Counted from the stretch's first letter, positions 25,895 to 33,459 are shown. The stretch: DNA of 45,781 nucleotides from Cytophagaceae bacterium (GCA_027488335.1 JAIYBU010000041.1:1-45781), one strand, 5' to 3'. Notes: generated from the sequence alone by a model not told the origin. Made by a program: numbers and translations.

Positions 25895-26077
25895 TCAATA
25901 AATAGCCCAAATTTGTGGATTCCTTAAACCAATTTCACCAGTTTCTAAGTTCTCTTTTTTTAGATTTAAAGCATTTTTCCAACTCAACATAATATCACTA
26001 CAATCTAAAAACTCAGAATTGTCATTTTCAACTTTTTGAATAATATTGTTTTTTGAAATGGTTGTTTGTAAATACTT
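25895..26077 (-). pseudogene. Remnant of an SF2 DEAD/DEAH helicase N-terminal region
   Basis: A minus-strand frame is open for 60 codons between an in-frame TAG (26078-26080) and TGA. It has no ATG at its beginning. Its sequence includes SWKNALNLKKENLETGEIG followed by LRNPQIWAIY. The last part resembles the 'GLRxPQxGAIYAI' segment just before the Q-motif and Walker A of many superfamily II helicases found in defence loci. The frame stops right where the helicase core should begin and 3 bases from the perfect hairpin H4. I infer a truncated defence gene; the helicase identification rests on this short motif. Confidence 0.5.
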
Positions 26078-26181
26078 CTATTTACTTATGGTTTAGTTGG
26101 TATTAAACTCAAATGATGTCAGTTTCCAAATATACCGTATCTCAAATTGACATCTCTAATCCCCAACAAATTTCCCTCCCT

Positions 26182-27288
26182 TTATTTATTATTCGGCATA
26201 ACCAATTCATAATTCGTACTTCTACCGCCAGCGGCTTCTTTTTGTAGTACTTCTTTCTTTATCAAATCTTGTATATCTCTCAGAGCGGTGTCGGGTGAGC
26301 ATTTGGCAATTTTCGCCCATTTTGAAGAAGTAAGTTTGCCTTCAAAATTGTCCATTAATTGATTGATTATCAGCTTTTGGCGGTCGTTAAATGCTGTGTT
26401 TCGGTGTATATCCCAAAACTTTGCTTTAGATAAAACTTTTTCAAGAACCATATCGGTATCAAGCAATGCTTGGGTCAGGCATTCCATAAACCAAAGCAAC
26501 CAACCCGTAATGTTTGATGTGCCTTTTTGCGTTTTTTCGAGTATGGCGTAATAGTCGTTTCGCTGTTTCCGTATCTGTGCCGACATACTAAAAAATCTTT
26601 GCGAACTACCATCGGCTTTTGATAATTGCATATCGGTAGTGGCTCTCGCAATGCGGCCATTTCCATCATCAAACGGGTGAATCGTCAGAAACCACAAATG
26701 TGCAATACCCGCTTTTAGTACAGGGTCGAGGCTTTGCTCGGCATTGAACCAATCAATAAATCGGCTCATTTCTTGGGGCAGTAGTGCCGCATCGGGTGCT
26801 TGAAAATGTACTTTTTCCTTGCCCAATGCCCCCGAAACTACCTGCATTTCTCCCGTACGCCACGCCGCCACCTCAATGGCATACATGCCACTTCTGCCAG
26901 TCGGAAACAAAGCAGCGTGCCAATTGAAGAGTCGTTTTTCGCTCAGTGCCGTTTGGTTATTTTGGGTAGCATCGAGCATCATTTCTACCATGCCATCTAC
27001 ATTCCTATCAGAAGCCACCAAGCCCGCAATGTCCATTCCGAGTTGCCGAGCCAACGACGAACGCACCTGTTCGGTGTTAAGAAATTCCCCTTCAATTTCC
27101 GAAGATTTCAGTACATCGAGCGAGAGCGTTACTAAAAGAGCCTCTTGGCGTAAGTCAAAACCCAAGATTTCCATTTTGCCAATAAGTTTTCCTTGCAGGT
27201 TTCTGACCTTGCCGAGCGATACCGACAAAGCGGCATCGTCCCACGTAAAGTTTGTCCAATTTTCTCGCTGATGTATATAAAAATCCAT
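26182..27288 (-). CDS. Fic family AMP-transferase with N-terminal inhibitory motif and C-terminal winged helix
   Basis: This 368-residue protein has a DUF4172-type N-terminal region, then the inhibitory helix SSEIEG (62-67), matching [S/T]xxxE[G/N] and placing it with class II Fic proteins. The catalytic loop HPFDDGNGRIAR (204-215) is intact, so it should transfer AMP (or another nucleotide moiety) from NTP to a hydroxyl of a target protein. The C-terminal region (about 305-360, LTSSKWAKIAKCSPDTALRDIQDL onward) looks like a winged helix-turn-helix. An inverted repeat lies just upstream, so autoregulation is likely. An ATG 12 bases upstream (27300) is an alternative start. It sits outside the tRNA-Cys repeats, directly next to the left copy. 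Confidence 0.92.
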   Translation of the reverse strand: MDFYIHQRENWTNFTWDDAALSVSLGKVRNLQGKLIGKMEILGFDLRQEALLVTLSLDVLKSSEIEGEFLNTEQVRSSLARQLGMDIAGLVASDRNVDGMVEMMLDATQNNQTALSEKRLFNWHAALFPTGRSGMYAIEVAAWRTGEMQVVSGALGKEKVHFQAPDAALLPQEMSRFIDWFNAEQSLDPVLKAGIAHLWFLTIHPFDDGNGRIARATTDMQLSKADGSSQRFFSMSAQIRKQRNDYYAILEKTQKGTSNITGWLLWFMECLTQALLDTDMVLEKVLSKAKFWDIHRNTAFNDRQKLIINQLMDNFEGKLTSSKWAKIAKCSPDTALRDIQDLIKKEVLQKEAAGGRSTNYELVMPNNK

Positions 27289-27300
27289 AGTAAAAGTCAT

Positions 27301-27368
27301 TTATGCGGTGAATATAAACATTAATCTCCGCAAATTATGCGGAGATTAGAAAAATTATTCTCCGCAAA
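27301..27368 (-). promoter_or_regulatory. Palindromic operator region of the Fic gene
   Basis: TAATCTCCGC (27322-27331) and GCGGAGATTA (27339-27348) form a perfect 10-bp inverted repeat with a 7-bp spacer. A third half-site, TCTCCGCAAA, repeats at 27325-27334 and 27359-27368, and TTATGCGG repeats at 27301-27308 and 27335-27342. The density of one half-site just before a gene whose product carries a winged helix suggests an autoregulatory operator. Confidence 0.6.
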
Positions 27369-27375
27369 AACCAAT

Positions 27376-27418
27376 AAAAACACAAAAAGCACCCTTTTGA
27401 GGTGCTTTTTGTGTTTTT
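27376..27418. terminator. Terminator, left copy (within the island boundary repeat)
   Basis: An 18-bp perfect stem (27376-27393 with 27401-27418) has the loop CTTTTGA and A/T flanks. It is a near copy of the terminator beside tRNA-Cys at 38571-38616. Confidence 0.85.
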
Positions 27419-27441
27419 TTCGAGATCCCGAGCGGATTCGA
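27384..27441. repeat. Island boundary repeat, left (tRNA-Cys 3' fragment)
   Basis: This segment matches 38581-38636 with a few differences. It includes a 28-base identical terminator core and, at 27426-27441, an identical 16-mer TCCCGAGCGGATTCGA. That 16-mer is the complement of the T-loop, T-stem 3' side and acceptor 3' strand of tRNA-Cys. No tRNA gene continues to the right of it, so this is a detached 3' fragment. Confidence 0.85.
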
Positions 27442-27576
27442 GGATGTGTTGATAATCAATGATTTAGCTTAGAAAAACGATTTGGGTATCATTATGGGTA
27501 GCAAAACCAGTATTATTGTTGCCATTGTATTAGTACCGAGAAATAAAAATGGATATTATAAATAAAGTAATTCTAA

Positions 27577-27584
27577 TATATTTG
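27577..27584 (+). promoter_or_regulatory. Putative -7 box for the short secreted ORF
   Basis: TATATTTG matches TAnnTTTG 29 bases before the ATG at 27614. No good -33 box lies 19-21 bases upstream. Confidence 0.3.
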
Positions 27585-27613
27585 AGCATTGTAATATACT
27601 TAGACAGCCATCT

Positions 27614-27856
27614 ATGAAAAAATTAACTCGCACTCTTGGTATCTTTTTGGTATTTCTACTTCCATTGAGTATTGTTGCTCAAGACCTAAACTCTTTGAAA
27701 TCTTATTTAGATGATTTAGCAGACTCTACATTAGCACAAGCAAAAAGGACAGACACTAAAAAGTGTAATGTTACAATATTATCAGAACCCTCTTTAGATA
27801 AACTATTTGCACGAAAAATGGCATATTATCTCTCTGGTGGGACAAAAACTGCTTAA
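27614..27856 (+). CDS. Short secreted protein, possibly truncated
   Basis: The 80-residue product has a clear signal peptide (about 1-22, LPLSIVAQ) and a mature part of 58 residues (DLNSLKSYLDDLADSTLAQAKRTD, then KKCNVTILSEPSLDKLFARKMAYYLSGG). I do not recognise a family. The last codons (TKTA and stop) fall within a 60-bp segment repeated at 29992-30051, so the natural 3' end may have been replaced by a cassette junction and the protein truncated. It is the only plus-strand gene in the island. Confidence 0.5.
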   Translation: MKKLTRTLGIFLVFLLPLSIVAQDLNSLKSYLDDLADSTLAQAKRTDTKKCNVTILSEPSLDKLFARKMAYYLSGGTKTA

Positions 27857-27902
27857 TTTATTTGTACTTTGTTTCTAAAAGCAATAATACTCCTTTCTAA
27901 AC
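27843..27902 (+). repeat. Internal direct repeat of the island, copy A
   Basis: The first 38 bases are identical to 29992-30029, and the remaining 22 are similar to 30030-30051. The two copies, 2149 bp apart, bracket the hip operon and the stop-interrupted gene. Confidence 0.8.
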
Positions 27903-27949
27903 TCACAAGTAGCATGTGTGTTAATTAGCTAATTATCAATTAATTAAAG

Positions 27950-28891
27950 CTATTTTGTTTCTATTTTTTTTTCTCTCTCTACTACCAAATTCAAATACTC
28001 ATCTGCTAACGATTGGTTTAAAAAGCTTTCATGAATCATCTTCTTCATGCTTACAGTTTTGTTAGTAAATTTCTGATAAACCCTTTCCATTGCTTTTGTA
28101 CTAATTCCCAGCGATTCGCCCAATTTATCAAAGTCCATTCTTTTTAGGCGATTCTTTTTTCCGTTAATCGTTAATGCCATTTCTTCCAAATCTTGGGGCA
28201 TTGCCAATTTGGTTGAAACTAAATCATAAGCAGGAGTTAACTGAATTTCTCCCGTTGGTGTTTTCATCAGTGAGAAATTTTTGAGGTGCATATCTGCATT
28301 GCCCGTCAGGAAACAAAAGATACTTAGTTCAAAAAACGATAGTGCATCTAAACCCGTATTGGTACTGAATGTTTTAATAGCCTTTCCTACTTTTTCCATC
28401 GAACCACGATATTTATGCTCGGTTAAAGTTCCTGTTAATTGACATAGGTCTTCTACATGGATTTTTTGCCCGTTTTGTCTATCAAATCGTTTGGTAAGAT
28501 ACGCCAACTCGCCCGAAGTCAAACGAATGAGTGAATGCTCTGCCGTGCGAATACCGCATAAGGCTGCCAGTTTCATGGTTAAATCTTCGTTTTCGGGTAG
28601 TTGTGGAAAATGTTCGGTAGGAGGTTTTAAAATATAATCTCCCCATAATCCTACAATGGTCAGTCTATTATGAGTAGCATCCACTTTTTCTAATGAAAGT
28701 GACAATTTGGGTTGAACGCCCGTAACCGTCATACGTTGAATTACTGCTTTCTGTGCCATCAATTTCAACTCTTCCACGCCAAAATTGAGTACAGGAGCTT
28801 GATTTACCCCAAAAAAACGTTTGGAGCATTTTTTATGAAAATCTATTTCTTGATTTTCTAAGGGCTGATAGCAATATAAGCATCTACTCAT
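27950..28891 (-). CDS. hipT: HipT-like serine/threonine kinase toxin with N-terminal zinc-ribbon motif
   Basis: This 313-residue protein corresponds to the kinase core of HipA without the N-subdomain. Residues 1-25 carry a putative metal site C4-x2-C7...H19-x2-C22. The Gly-rich loop reads T55-V-T57-G-V-Q, with threonines where related kinases usually have autophosphorylated serines. Lys89 in YILKPP is the likely ATP lysine. The catalytic loop GNADMHLKN (197-205) gives Asp200, and AYDL gives the metal-binding Asp223, so the active site is complete. In known systems HipA/HipT phosphorylate aminoacyl-tRNA synthetases to stop growth. The start overlaps the hipS stop by 8 bases (ATGAGTAG), implying coupled translation. 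Confidence 0.88.
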   Translation of the reverse strand: MSRCLYCYQPLENQEIDFHKKCSKRFFGVNQAPVLNFGVEELKLMAQKAVIQRMTVTGVQPKLSLSLEKVDATHNRLTIVGLWGDYILKPPTEHFPQLPENEDLTMKLAALCGIRTAEHSLIRLTSGELAYLTKRFDRQNGQKIHVEDLCQLTGTLTEHKYRGSMEKVGKAIKTFSTNTGLDALSFFELSIFCFLTGNADMHLKNFSLMKTPTGEIQLTPAYDLVSTKLAMPQDLEEMALTINGKKNRLKRMDFDKLGESLGISTKAMERVYQKFTNKTVSMKKMIHESFLNQSLADEYLNLVVEREKKIETK

Positions 28892-29219
28892 GGTTTTCGT
28901 CGATTATAGGTTTGATGCTTACTGCTCCGATGCAATCGCCACAAACGGCTAAAAGCAAGCCCATGCGGTCACGCAAATTGATTTTCCAGTTGTCGGATGC
29001 AATCGCTAAAAGCCAACCTTCGGGAATTAGTCCATCGAAAAACGGAAATAATGTATTACTGCTAAAAACTTGTTTTTGTAAAGGCATGATGAAAGATATT
29101 GCCTGAGCGTTGGATTGCTCTAAATAACGTTCATCGTACTGAAAAAAATAGCCGTCCTCATTTTCGGTAATGATGCCTGCCAAATTATTTTGATAAAAAA
29201 CTTGACCCGACCTACTCAT
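28884..29219 (-). CDS. hipS: HipS-like protein (HipA N-subdomain 1)
   Basis: This 111-residue protein equals the N-terminal subdomain of HipA ('couple_hipA'). It shows FYQNNLAGIITENEDGYFFQYD, the conserved FFDGLIPEGWLL (about 60-71) and the closing GDCIGAVSIKP (about 94-104). In the characterised E. coli HipBST system this separate small protein acts as the antitoxin that blocks the kinase. Here it lies between the HTH and kinase genes in the same B-S-T order, with 8-base overlaps at both ends. Function as antitoxin is inferred from that parallel. Confidence 0.85.
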   Translation of the reverse strand: MSRSGQVFYQNNLAGIITENEDGYFFQYDERYLEQSNAQAISFIMPLQKQVFSSNTLFPFFDGLIPEGWLLAIASDNWKINLRDRMGLLLAVCGDCIGAVSIKPIIDENHE

Positions 29220-29418
29220 GGCTCACCTCCTTTCTGATTACGCCCACTTCGCTCCCAAATAAATCTAACACTTGATTTACTTTATCGAGCCGAAGGCTGG
29301 GTTTGCCTTGCTCTAAATCACGGACAAAACGAAGGCCAACGCCCGCTTTTTCGGCAAGGTCGGTTTGGGTTAAGCCTAAATGCTTTCTTCTTTCTTTGAT
29401 AAATGAAGCTATTTTCAT
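29212..29418 (-). CDS. hipB: HipB-like HTH repressor
   Basis: This 68-residue XRE-type protein has a five-helix HTH (IKERRKHLGLTQTDLAEKAGVGLRFVRDLEQGKPSLRLDKVNQVL). I start at MKIASFIKER (29418) because upstream codons in the frame fall inside the operator. It lacks the C-terminal Trp-tail of E. coli HipB, ending IRKEVSHE. It should bind the two TATACC-N6-GGTATA palindromes immediately upstream and repress the operon. Its stop overlaps the hipS start by 8 bases. Confidence 0.85.
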   Translation of the reverse strand: MKIASFIKERRKHLGLTQTDLAEKAGVGLRFVRDLEQGKPSLRLDKVNQVLDLFGSEVGVIRKEVSHE

Positions 29419-29425
29419 AAAAATA

Positions 29426-29484
29426 TATACCCGAAAGGGTATAGATTTGATTGTTAAAATCAAATCTATACCTTTTCGGGTATA
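29426..29484 (-). promoter_or_regulatory. Double operator of the hip operon
   Basis: O1 (29426-29443) and O2 (29467-29484) both read TATACC-N6-GGTATA. The segment between them is itself part of a larger inverted repeat (GATTTGATT...AAATCAAATC). The TATACC/GGTATA half-sites resemble the TATCC/GGATA half-sites bound by E. coli HipB. O1 lies 8 bases upstream of hipB, between the predicted transcription start and the ATG. Confidence 0.75.
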
Positions 29485-29492
29485 ATGTCAAG
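29461..29492 (-). promoter_or_regulatory. Promoter of the hip operon
   Basis: On the minus strand the -33 box is CTTG (29489-29492), followed by a 20-bp spacer and the -7 box TAGATTTG (29461-29468), a full TAnnTTTG match. Operator O2 fills the spacer and touches the -7 box, so a bound repressor would exclude RNA polymerase. Confidence 0.6.
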
Positions 29493-29656
29493 CGAAATGA
29501 TACATAATTTGAAGGGAGATTTCTAACAAAGCTTTTTTTAGGTTTTTTAGCTTATCTAATTCATGTGTATATATTCCAGTTATTAACTGGAATATATAAA
29601 TTGATACGTTTTATAAATGGTGTACCTTTTTTTAACGTTTATCCTAATCTATTGTG
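29493..29656. other. Intergenic region with one AT-rich palindrome
   Basis: TATATATTCCAGTT (29568-29581) and its exact complement (29585-29598) form a 14-bp stem with a 3-nt loop. No T run follows on either strand. Nothing else is visible. Confidence 0.4.
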
Positions 29657-29974
29657 CTACCTTCCTTCTTCATTATCTTTATACTGATAATTTTCATCCC
29701 ATAAATCTCGGTATCTATAAACATAATTGACTGTTACTTGCGGATTGATAGGGTAGTAGTAGCGACAAACTTTTTTGAATAATAACAAGAAATCATCATC
29801 AAAACAGAAATCAAGTAAACCATCGAGCAGATGTTGTATTTCCTCATTATTTTTCGTTTAAGAATTAATAAGTTCAGAAACTTGGACACTATAAATACCT
29901 AAAGCACGCTTTACCAATTGTTGATGCTTTTTCACCACCTCACTAAGAGAGTTCATAAGTTCATTGTCTTCCAT
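29657..29974 (-). pseudogene. Gene of unknown function interrupted by an in-frame stop
   Basis: From ATG at 29974 the frame runs 38 codons (MEDNELMNSLSEVVKKHQ...), meets TAA at 29858-29860, and continues in the same frame for 66 more codons to TAG at 29657. The second part (EEIQHLLDGLLDFCFDDD, then LLLFKKVCRYYYPINPQVTVNYVYRYRDLWDE) has the strong composition of a real helical protein. I recall similar 'LLDYC...LYKRLCRYYF-INP' small proteins in Bacteroidota mobile regions, without known function. A single point mutation explains the break, although stop read-through or two coupled short proteins cannot be excluded. Confidence 0.6.
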
Positions 29975-29991
29975 GATTAGGTTAGGTTTCT

Positions 29992-30051
29992 CAAAAACTG
30001 CTTAATTTATTTGTACTTTGTTTCTAAAAATAATAATAATTCTTTCTAAAT
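29992..30051 (+). repeat. Internal direct repeat of the island, copy B
   Basis: This is the partner of 27843-27902, with 38 identical bases then a diverged tail. It lies 17 bases upstream of the start of the stop-interrupted gene. Confidence 0.8.
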
Positions 30052-30095
30052 CTACAAATGAAAATAATTGCTAAATGCTTGATTATTAGTTGTTT

Positions 30096-30168
30096 GAATG
30101 GTATTTATTTGTAGGTTATTTGTAAATTTGTTTCTAATTTAATTGTAATTCACTACAAACTACCATTC
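30096..30168 (-). repeat. Imperfect inverted repeat downstream of hsdR
   Basis: GAATGGTA at 30096-30103 and TACCATTC at 30161-30168 pair, extended by TTTGTAG/CTACAAA with a 3-base offset. It sits 30 bases past the hsdR stop and might be a weak transcription end; no T run is evident. Confidence 0.35.
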
Positions 30169-30197
30169 ATTTTTTTACAACTTTTATAATTTCCCCA

Positions 30198-33100
30198 TTA
30201 TCTCGTCCAATAATCAGCCAAAAGCTCTGCTTGTTTTAAGACTGTTTCAATAGCTTTGGGTTGTTTGTCGGGCGGATAACCATATTTATTGAGAGTTCTA
30301 CGCACCAAAACCATTAATTTAGCTCTGGCACTTTCTCTGATTGTCCAGTCGATTGATGAATTTGCTTTTACCTTTTCGGCAATTTCTCTGGCTATACCCC
30401 TTAATTGTTCATCGCCCATTACTTCAACTGCCGTATCGCTTATTTCAAGAGCATCATAAAAAGCCAGTTCGTCAACCTGCAAACCCAAATCTTCGCCTCG
30501 TTTATCTGCAATCTTTATTTCCTTAGCCAAATCAATTAATTCTTGAATAATTTCGGCTGTCGTAAGAAGGTTATTTTGATATTTCTTGATAGCTCCTTCG
30601 AGCATTTCGAGTAGAGCTTTACTTTTTACTAAATTGGTTTTTGCTCTTGTTTTGATTTCATCATTCAATATTTTCTTCAGTAATTCTAAGGCAAGATTTT
30701 GATGCCTCATACCTTTCACTTCGAGCAAAAACTCATCTGATAAAATCGAAATTTCAGGTTTTTGAATACCTGCTGCATCGAAAATATCAACCACTTGGTC
30801 TGAACTCAAGGCTTCGTCAACAATTTGCTTGATAGCTGTATCATTGAATTTATTGTTATTTCCACCGCCAACGCCTTCAAACTTGACTAATCGTGCTTTC
30901 ACTGCCTGAAAGAAAGCAATATCATCTTTCAGTTCCATTGCATCTTCATTCGGAACAGCTAAGGCAAACGCTTGGCTAAGGAGCGTAACTTCATTAATAA
31001 ATCGCTTTTTGCCGTCGATTAAGCCTAAAATATGCTCTTCGGCCTGTAAAATAATAGATAGCTTTTCTTTTGGAGTGGCATCAAAGAAGCGTTTATAATT
31101 AAAGTTACTGCTGTTTTGATAATATGCCTGTGGCTCTTCGGCAATAATTTCTTTTGTTGTTTTGCTTGTTTCGCCAAACATCTGGCTAACCACCTCAAAC
31201 TTCTCTAAAAGAGCTTCTACCGCTTTTTCTTGAGTTTCGGTTGGGTCGCCTTTTCCTCCTGATTCAGAATAAAACGAGAGAGCTTTTTTCAAATCAGTAG
31301 CTATGCCCAAGTAATCTACTACTAAACCACCAGGTTTATCTTTAAAAACTCGATTGACTCTTGCTATTGCTTGCATCAAATTATGCCCACGCATAGGCTT
31401 ATCTACATAAAGCGTGTGTAAACATGGAGCATCAAAACCAGTTAACCACATATCTCGCACAATAACCAGTTTGAGTGGGTCTGCTTCATCTCGAAGTCTA
31501 TCTGCCAGCATTCTCCTTTGGCCTTTCGTAGTATGATGTACTGCCATTGCTTTTCCATCATCGCTTGCTGCGGTCATAATCACCTTGATAGAACCTTTAT
31601 TTAAGTCGGTATCGTGCCATTCAGGGCGTAGCTTGATTATCTCTCCGTAAAGTGCAACCGCAATTCTACGGCTCATCGCAACCAACATGGCTTTACCATC
31701 AAAAACTTCCTGCCGTGCTTCAAAATGCGTAATAATATCTTTGGCTAAATTCTCAATTCGGTGTTTATTTCCTACAATCGCTTCTAATTTTGTCCATTTG
31801 GCTTTGGCTTTTTGTGATTCGCTTACTTCAGAATTTTCTTCCAATTCTTTATCGAACTCTTGAATCAATCTCTTGCCTTCTTCATCTAAGTTAACTTTTG
31901 CTAATCTACTTTCGTAATAGATTCGCACGGTTGCCTTATCTTCAACAGCTTGTGAAATATCATAAATATCAACATATTGCCCAAAAACGGCTGGCGTATT
32001 TACATCTGTGCTTTCAATAGGTGTTCCTGTAAAACCAACATAGGTGGCCACAGGAAGGGCATCACGCATATACTTTGCGAAGCCATACGCAATTCGTTTA
32101 CCAATAACTTCTTTGGTTTCTTTATCTTTTACATCTACCAATTTAGCATCAAATCCATACTGTGTTCGGTGGGCTTCATCGGCTATTACAATGATATTTC
32201 GACGGTCAGATAATTTATCATAGATGTTTTTACCAGCTTCTGGTACAAACTTTTGAATGGTTGTAAAGATTATACCTCCTGAAGCTACTTGTAATAGGCT
32301 TTTCAGGTGGTCACGGTCTTTTGCTTGTACTGGCGTTTGTCGGAGTAGTTGTTTGCAATTGGCAAAGGTATCAAACAATTGGTCGTCAAGGTCATTACGG
32401 TCGGTTATGATAACAATAGTTGGGTTATCCAGACTCAGCACGAGCTTACCCGTAAAGAATACCATCGAAAGAGACTTTCCACTGCCCTGAGTATGCCATA
32501 TAACTCCACCTTTACGGTCGCCCTCCATGCCTGATGCTCGCTTGGTGCTTTCGATAGCTTTATTTACAGCATAGTATTGGTGATATGCTGCCACTTTCTT
32601 GATAGTCTCTATCTGTGTAATGCCTGTTTTGGTATCCTGCGAATCGTCGCCCGCTTTCTTTGATTTCTCAAAAACAATAAAGTTTCGTATCAAATCAAGC
32701 AGCACCGATGGCTTGAGCATTCCGTTTACTAAAGTATCAATTTCGGGTTTAAAGCGTGAGGCTTCGGTTTGTCCGTCAATACTTTTCCAAGGCTGAAAAC
32801 GGCTTAAATTAGAGGAAATTGTGCCAGCTTTGCACTCAAAACCATCGGTAATGATGCAAAAGGCATTGTAAGTATATAGGCTTGGAATTGTAAATTTATA
32901 GGTATCTATTTGCTCATAAGCTTTTTGAATGGTAGTGGTTTCGCCAATGGCATTTTTTAATTCGATATTTACCATCGGAATACCATTGATAAATAGCAAA
33001 ATGTCTGGGCGTTTATTATATGCCTTTCCGTTATCCTCAATGATAGTGTATTGATTTACTGCTAAAAACTCATTTTGTGTCCAATCATCAAAGTTTACTA

Positions 33101-33440
33101 ACCATACTAAGTCCGACTTCTCTTGTCCATTTTTTGCATATTGCACAGGTACACCCTCAATGAGTAGCTTATAAAAAGCTTCATTATCAGCCAGTAAATC
33201 AGGCGATTTGATGCGTAGTATCTCTCGTAAAGCTTGTTTTTGAGCTTGTGCGGGAATGTCCGCATTGAATTTTTGAATGGCTGCACTTAATCTACTTTCT
33301 AAAATAACGTCATTGTAAGACTGGCGTTCGGGAGCTTCACCTTCTGGGGCAATAATGCCTCCGTGAATGTAACTATACCCCAAAGCTTGTAGGTCTTCGA
33401 GTGTAGCTAATTCTATATCGTTTTCTGTAAGTATATTCAT
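30198..33440 (-). CDS. hsdR: Type I restriction enzyme, R (motor/nuclease) subunit
   Basis: This 1080-residue protein cleaves DNA after ATP-driven translocation in the HsdR2M2S complex. The N-terminal nuclease domain has Asp146 (RPDILLFING) and E160-L-K162, the PD-(D/E)xK triad. The SF2 motor shows Walker A GSGKS (319-323), DEAH (421-424) and GFTGTP (motif III), with RxxR-type motif VI in NLMQAIARVNRVF. The C-terminal helical region for docking to HsdM completes a normal length. It is the last gene of the hsdM-hsdS-higBA-hsdR order. A DUF262 remnant occupies the 20-133 bases before its start. Confidence 0.97.
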   Translation of the reverse strand: MNILTENDIELATLEDLQALGYSYIHGGIIAPEGEAPERQSYNDVILESRLSAAIQKFNADIPAQAQKQALREILRIKSPDLLADNEAFYKLLIEGVPVQYAKNGQEKSDLVWLVNFDDWTQNEFLAVNQYTIIEDNGKAYNKRPDILLFINGIPMVNIELKNAIGETTTIQKAYEQIDTYKFTIPSLYTYNAFCIITDGFECKAGTISSNLSRFQPWKSIDGQTEASRFKPEIDTLVNGMLKPSVLLDLIRNFIVFEKSKKAGDDSQDTKTGITQIETIKKVAAYHQYYAVNKAIESTKRASGMEGDRKGGVIWHTQGSGKSLSMVFFTGKLVLSLDNPTIVIITDRNDLDDQLFDTFANCKQLLRQTPVQAKDRDHLKSLLQVASGGIIFTTIQKFVPEAGKNIYDKLSDRRNIIVIADEAHRTQYGFDAKLVDVKDKETKEVIGKRIAYGFAKYMRDALPVATYVGFTGTPIESTDVNTPAVFGQYVDIYDISQAVEDKATVRIYYESRLAKVNLDEEGKRLIQEFDKELEENSEVSESQKAKAKWTKLEAIVGNKHRIENLAKDIITHFEARQEVFDGKAMLVAMSRRIAVALYGEIIKLRPEWHDTDLNKGSIKVIMTAASDDGKAMAVHHTTKGQRRMLADRLRDEADPLKLVIVRDMWLTGFDAPCLHTLYVDKPMRGHNLMQAIARVNRVFKDKPGGLVVDYLGIATDLKKALSFYSESGGKGDPTETQEKAVEALLEKFEVVSQMFGETSKTTKEIIAEEPQAYYQNSSNFNYKRFFDATPKEKLSIILQAEEHILGLIDGKKRFINEVTLLSQAFALAVPNEDAMELKDDIAFFQAVKARLVKFEGVGGGNNNKFNDTAIKQIVDEALSSDQVVDIFDAAGIQKPEISILSDEFLLEVKGMRHQNLALELLKKILNDEIKTRAKTNLVKSKALLEMLEGAIKKYQNNLLTTAEIIQELIDLAKEIKIADKRGEDLGLQVDELAFYDALEISDTAVEVMGDEQLRGIAREIAEKVKANSSIDWTIRESARAKLMVLVRRTLNKYGYPPDKQPKAIETVLKQAELLADYWTR

Positions 33441-33459
33441 GGCTAATAAAGAAGGCTAT

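Noticed and set aside
27384..27441. Possible degenerate full tRNA gene at the left boundary
   Set aside because: Only the 3' quarter matches tRNA-Cys; the sequence after the 16-mer cannot form the T-stem 5' side or anticodon arm.
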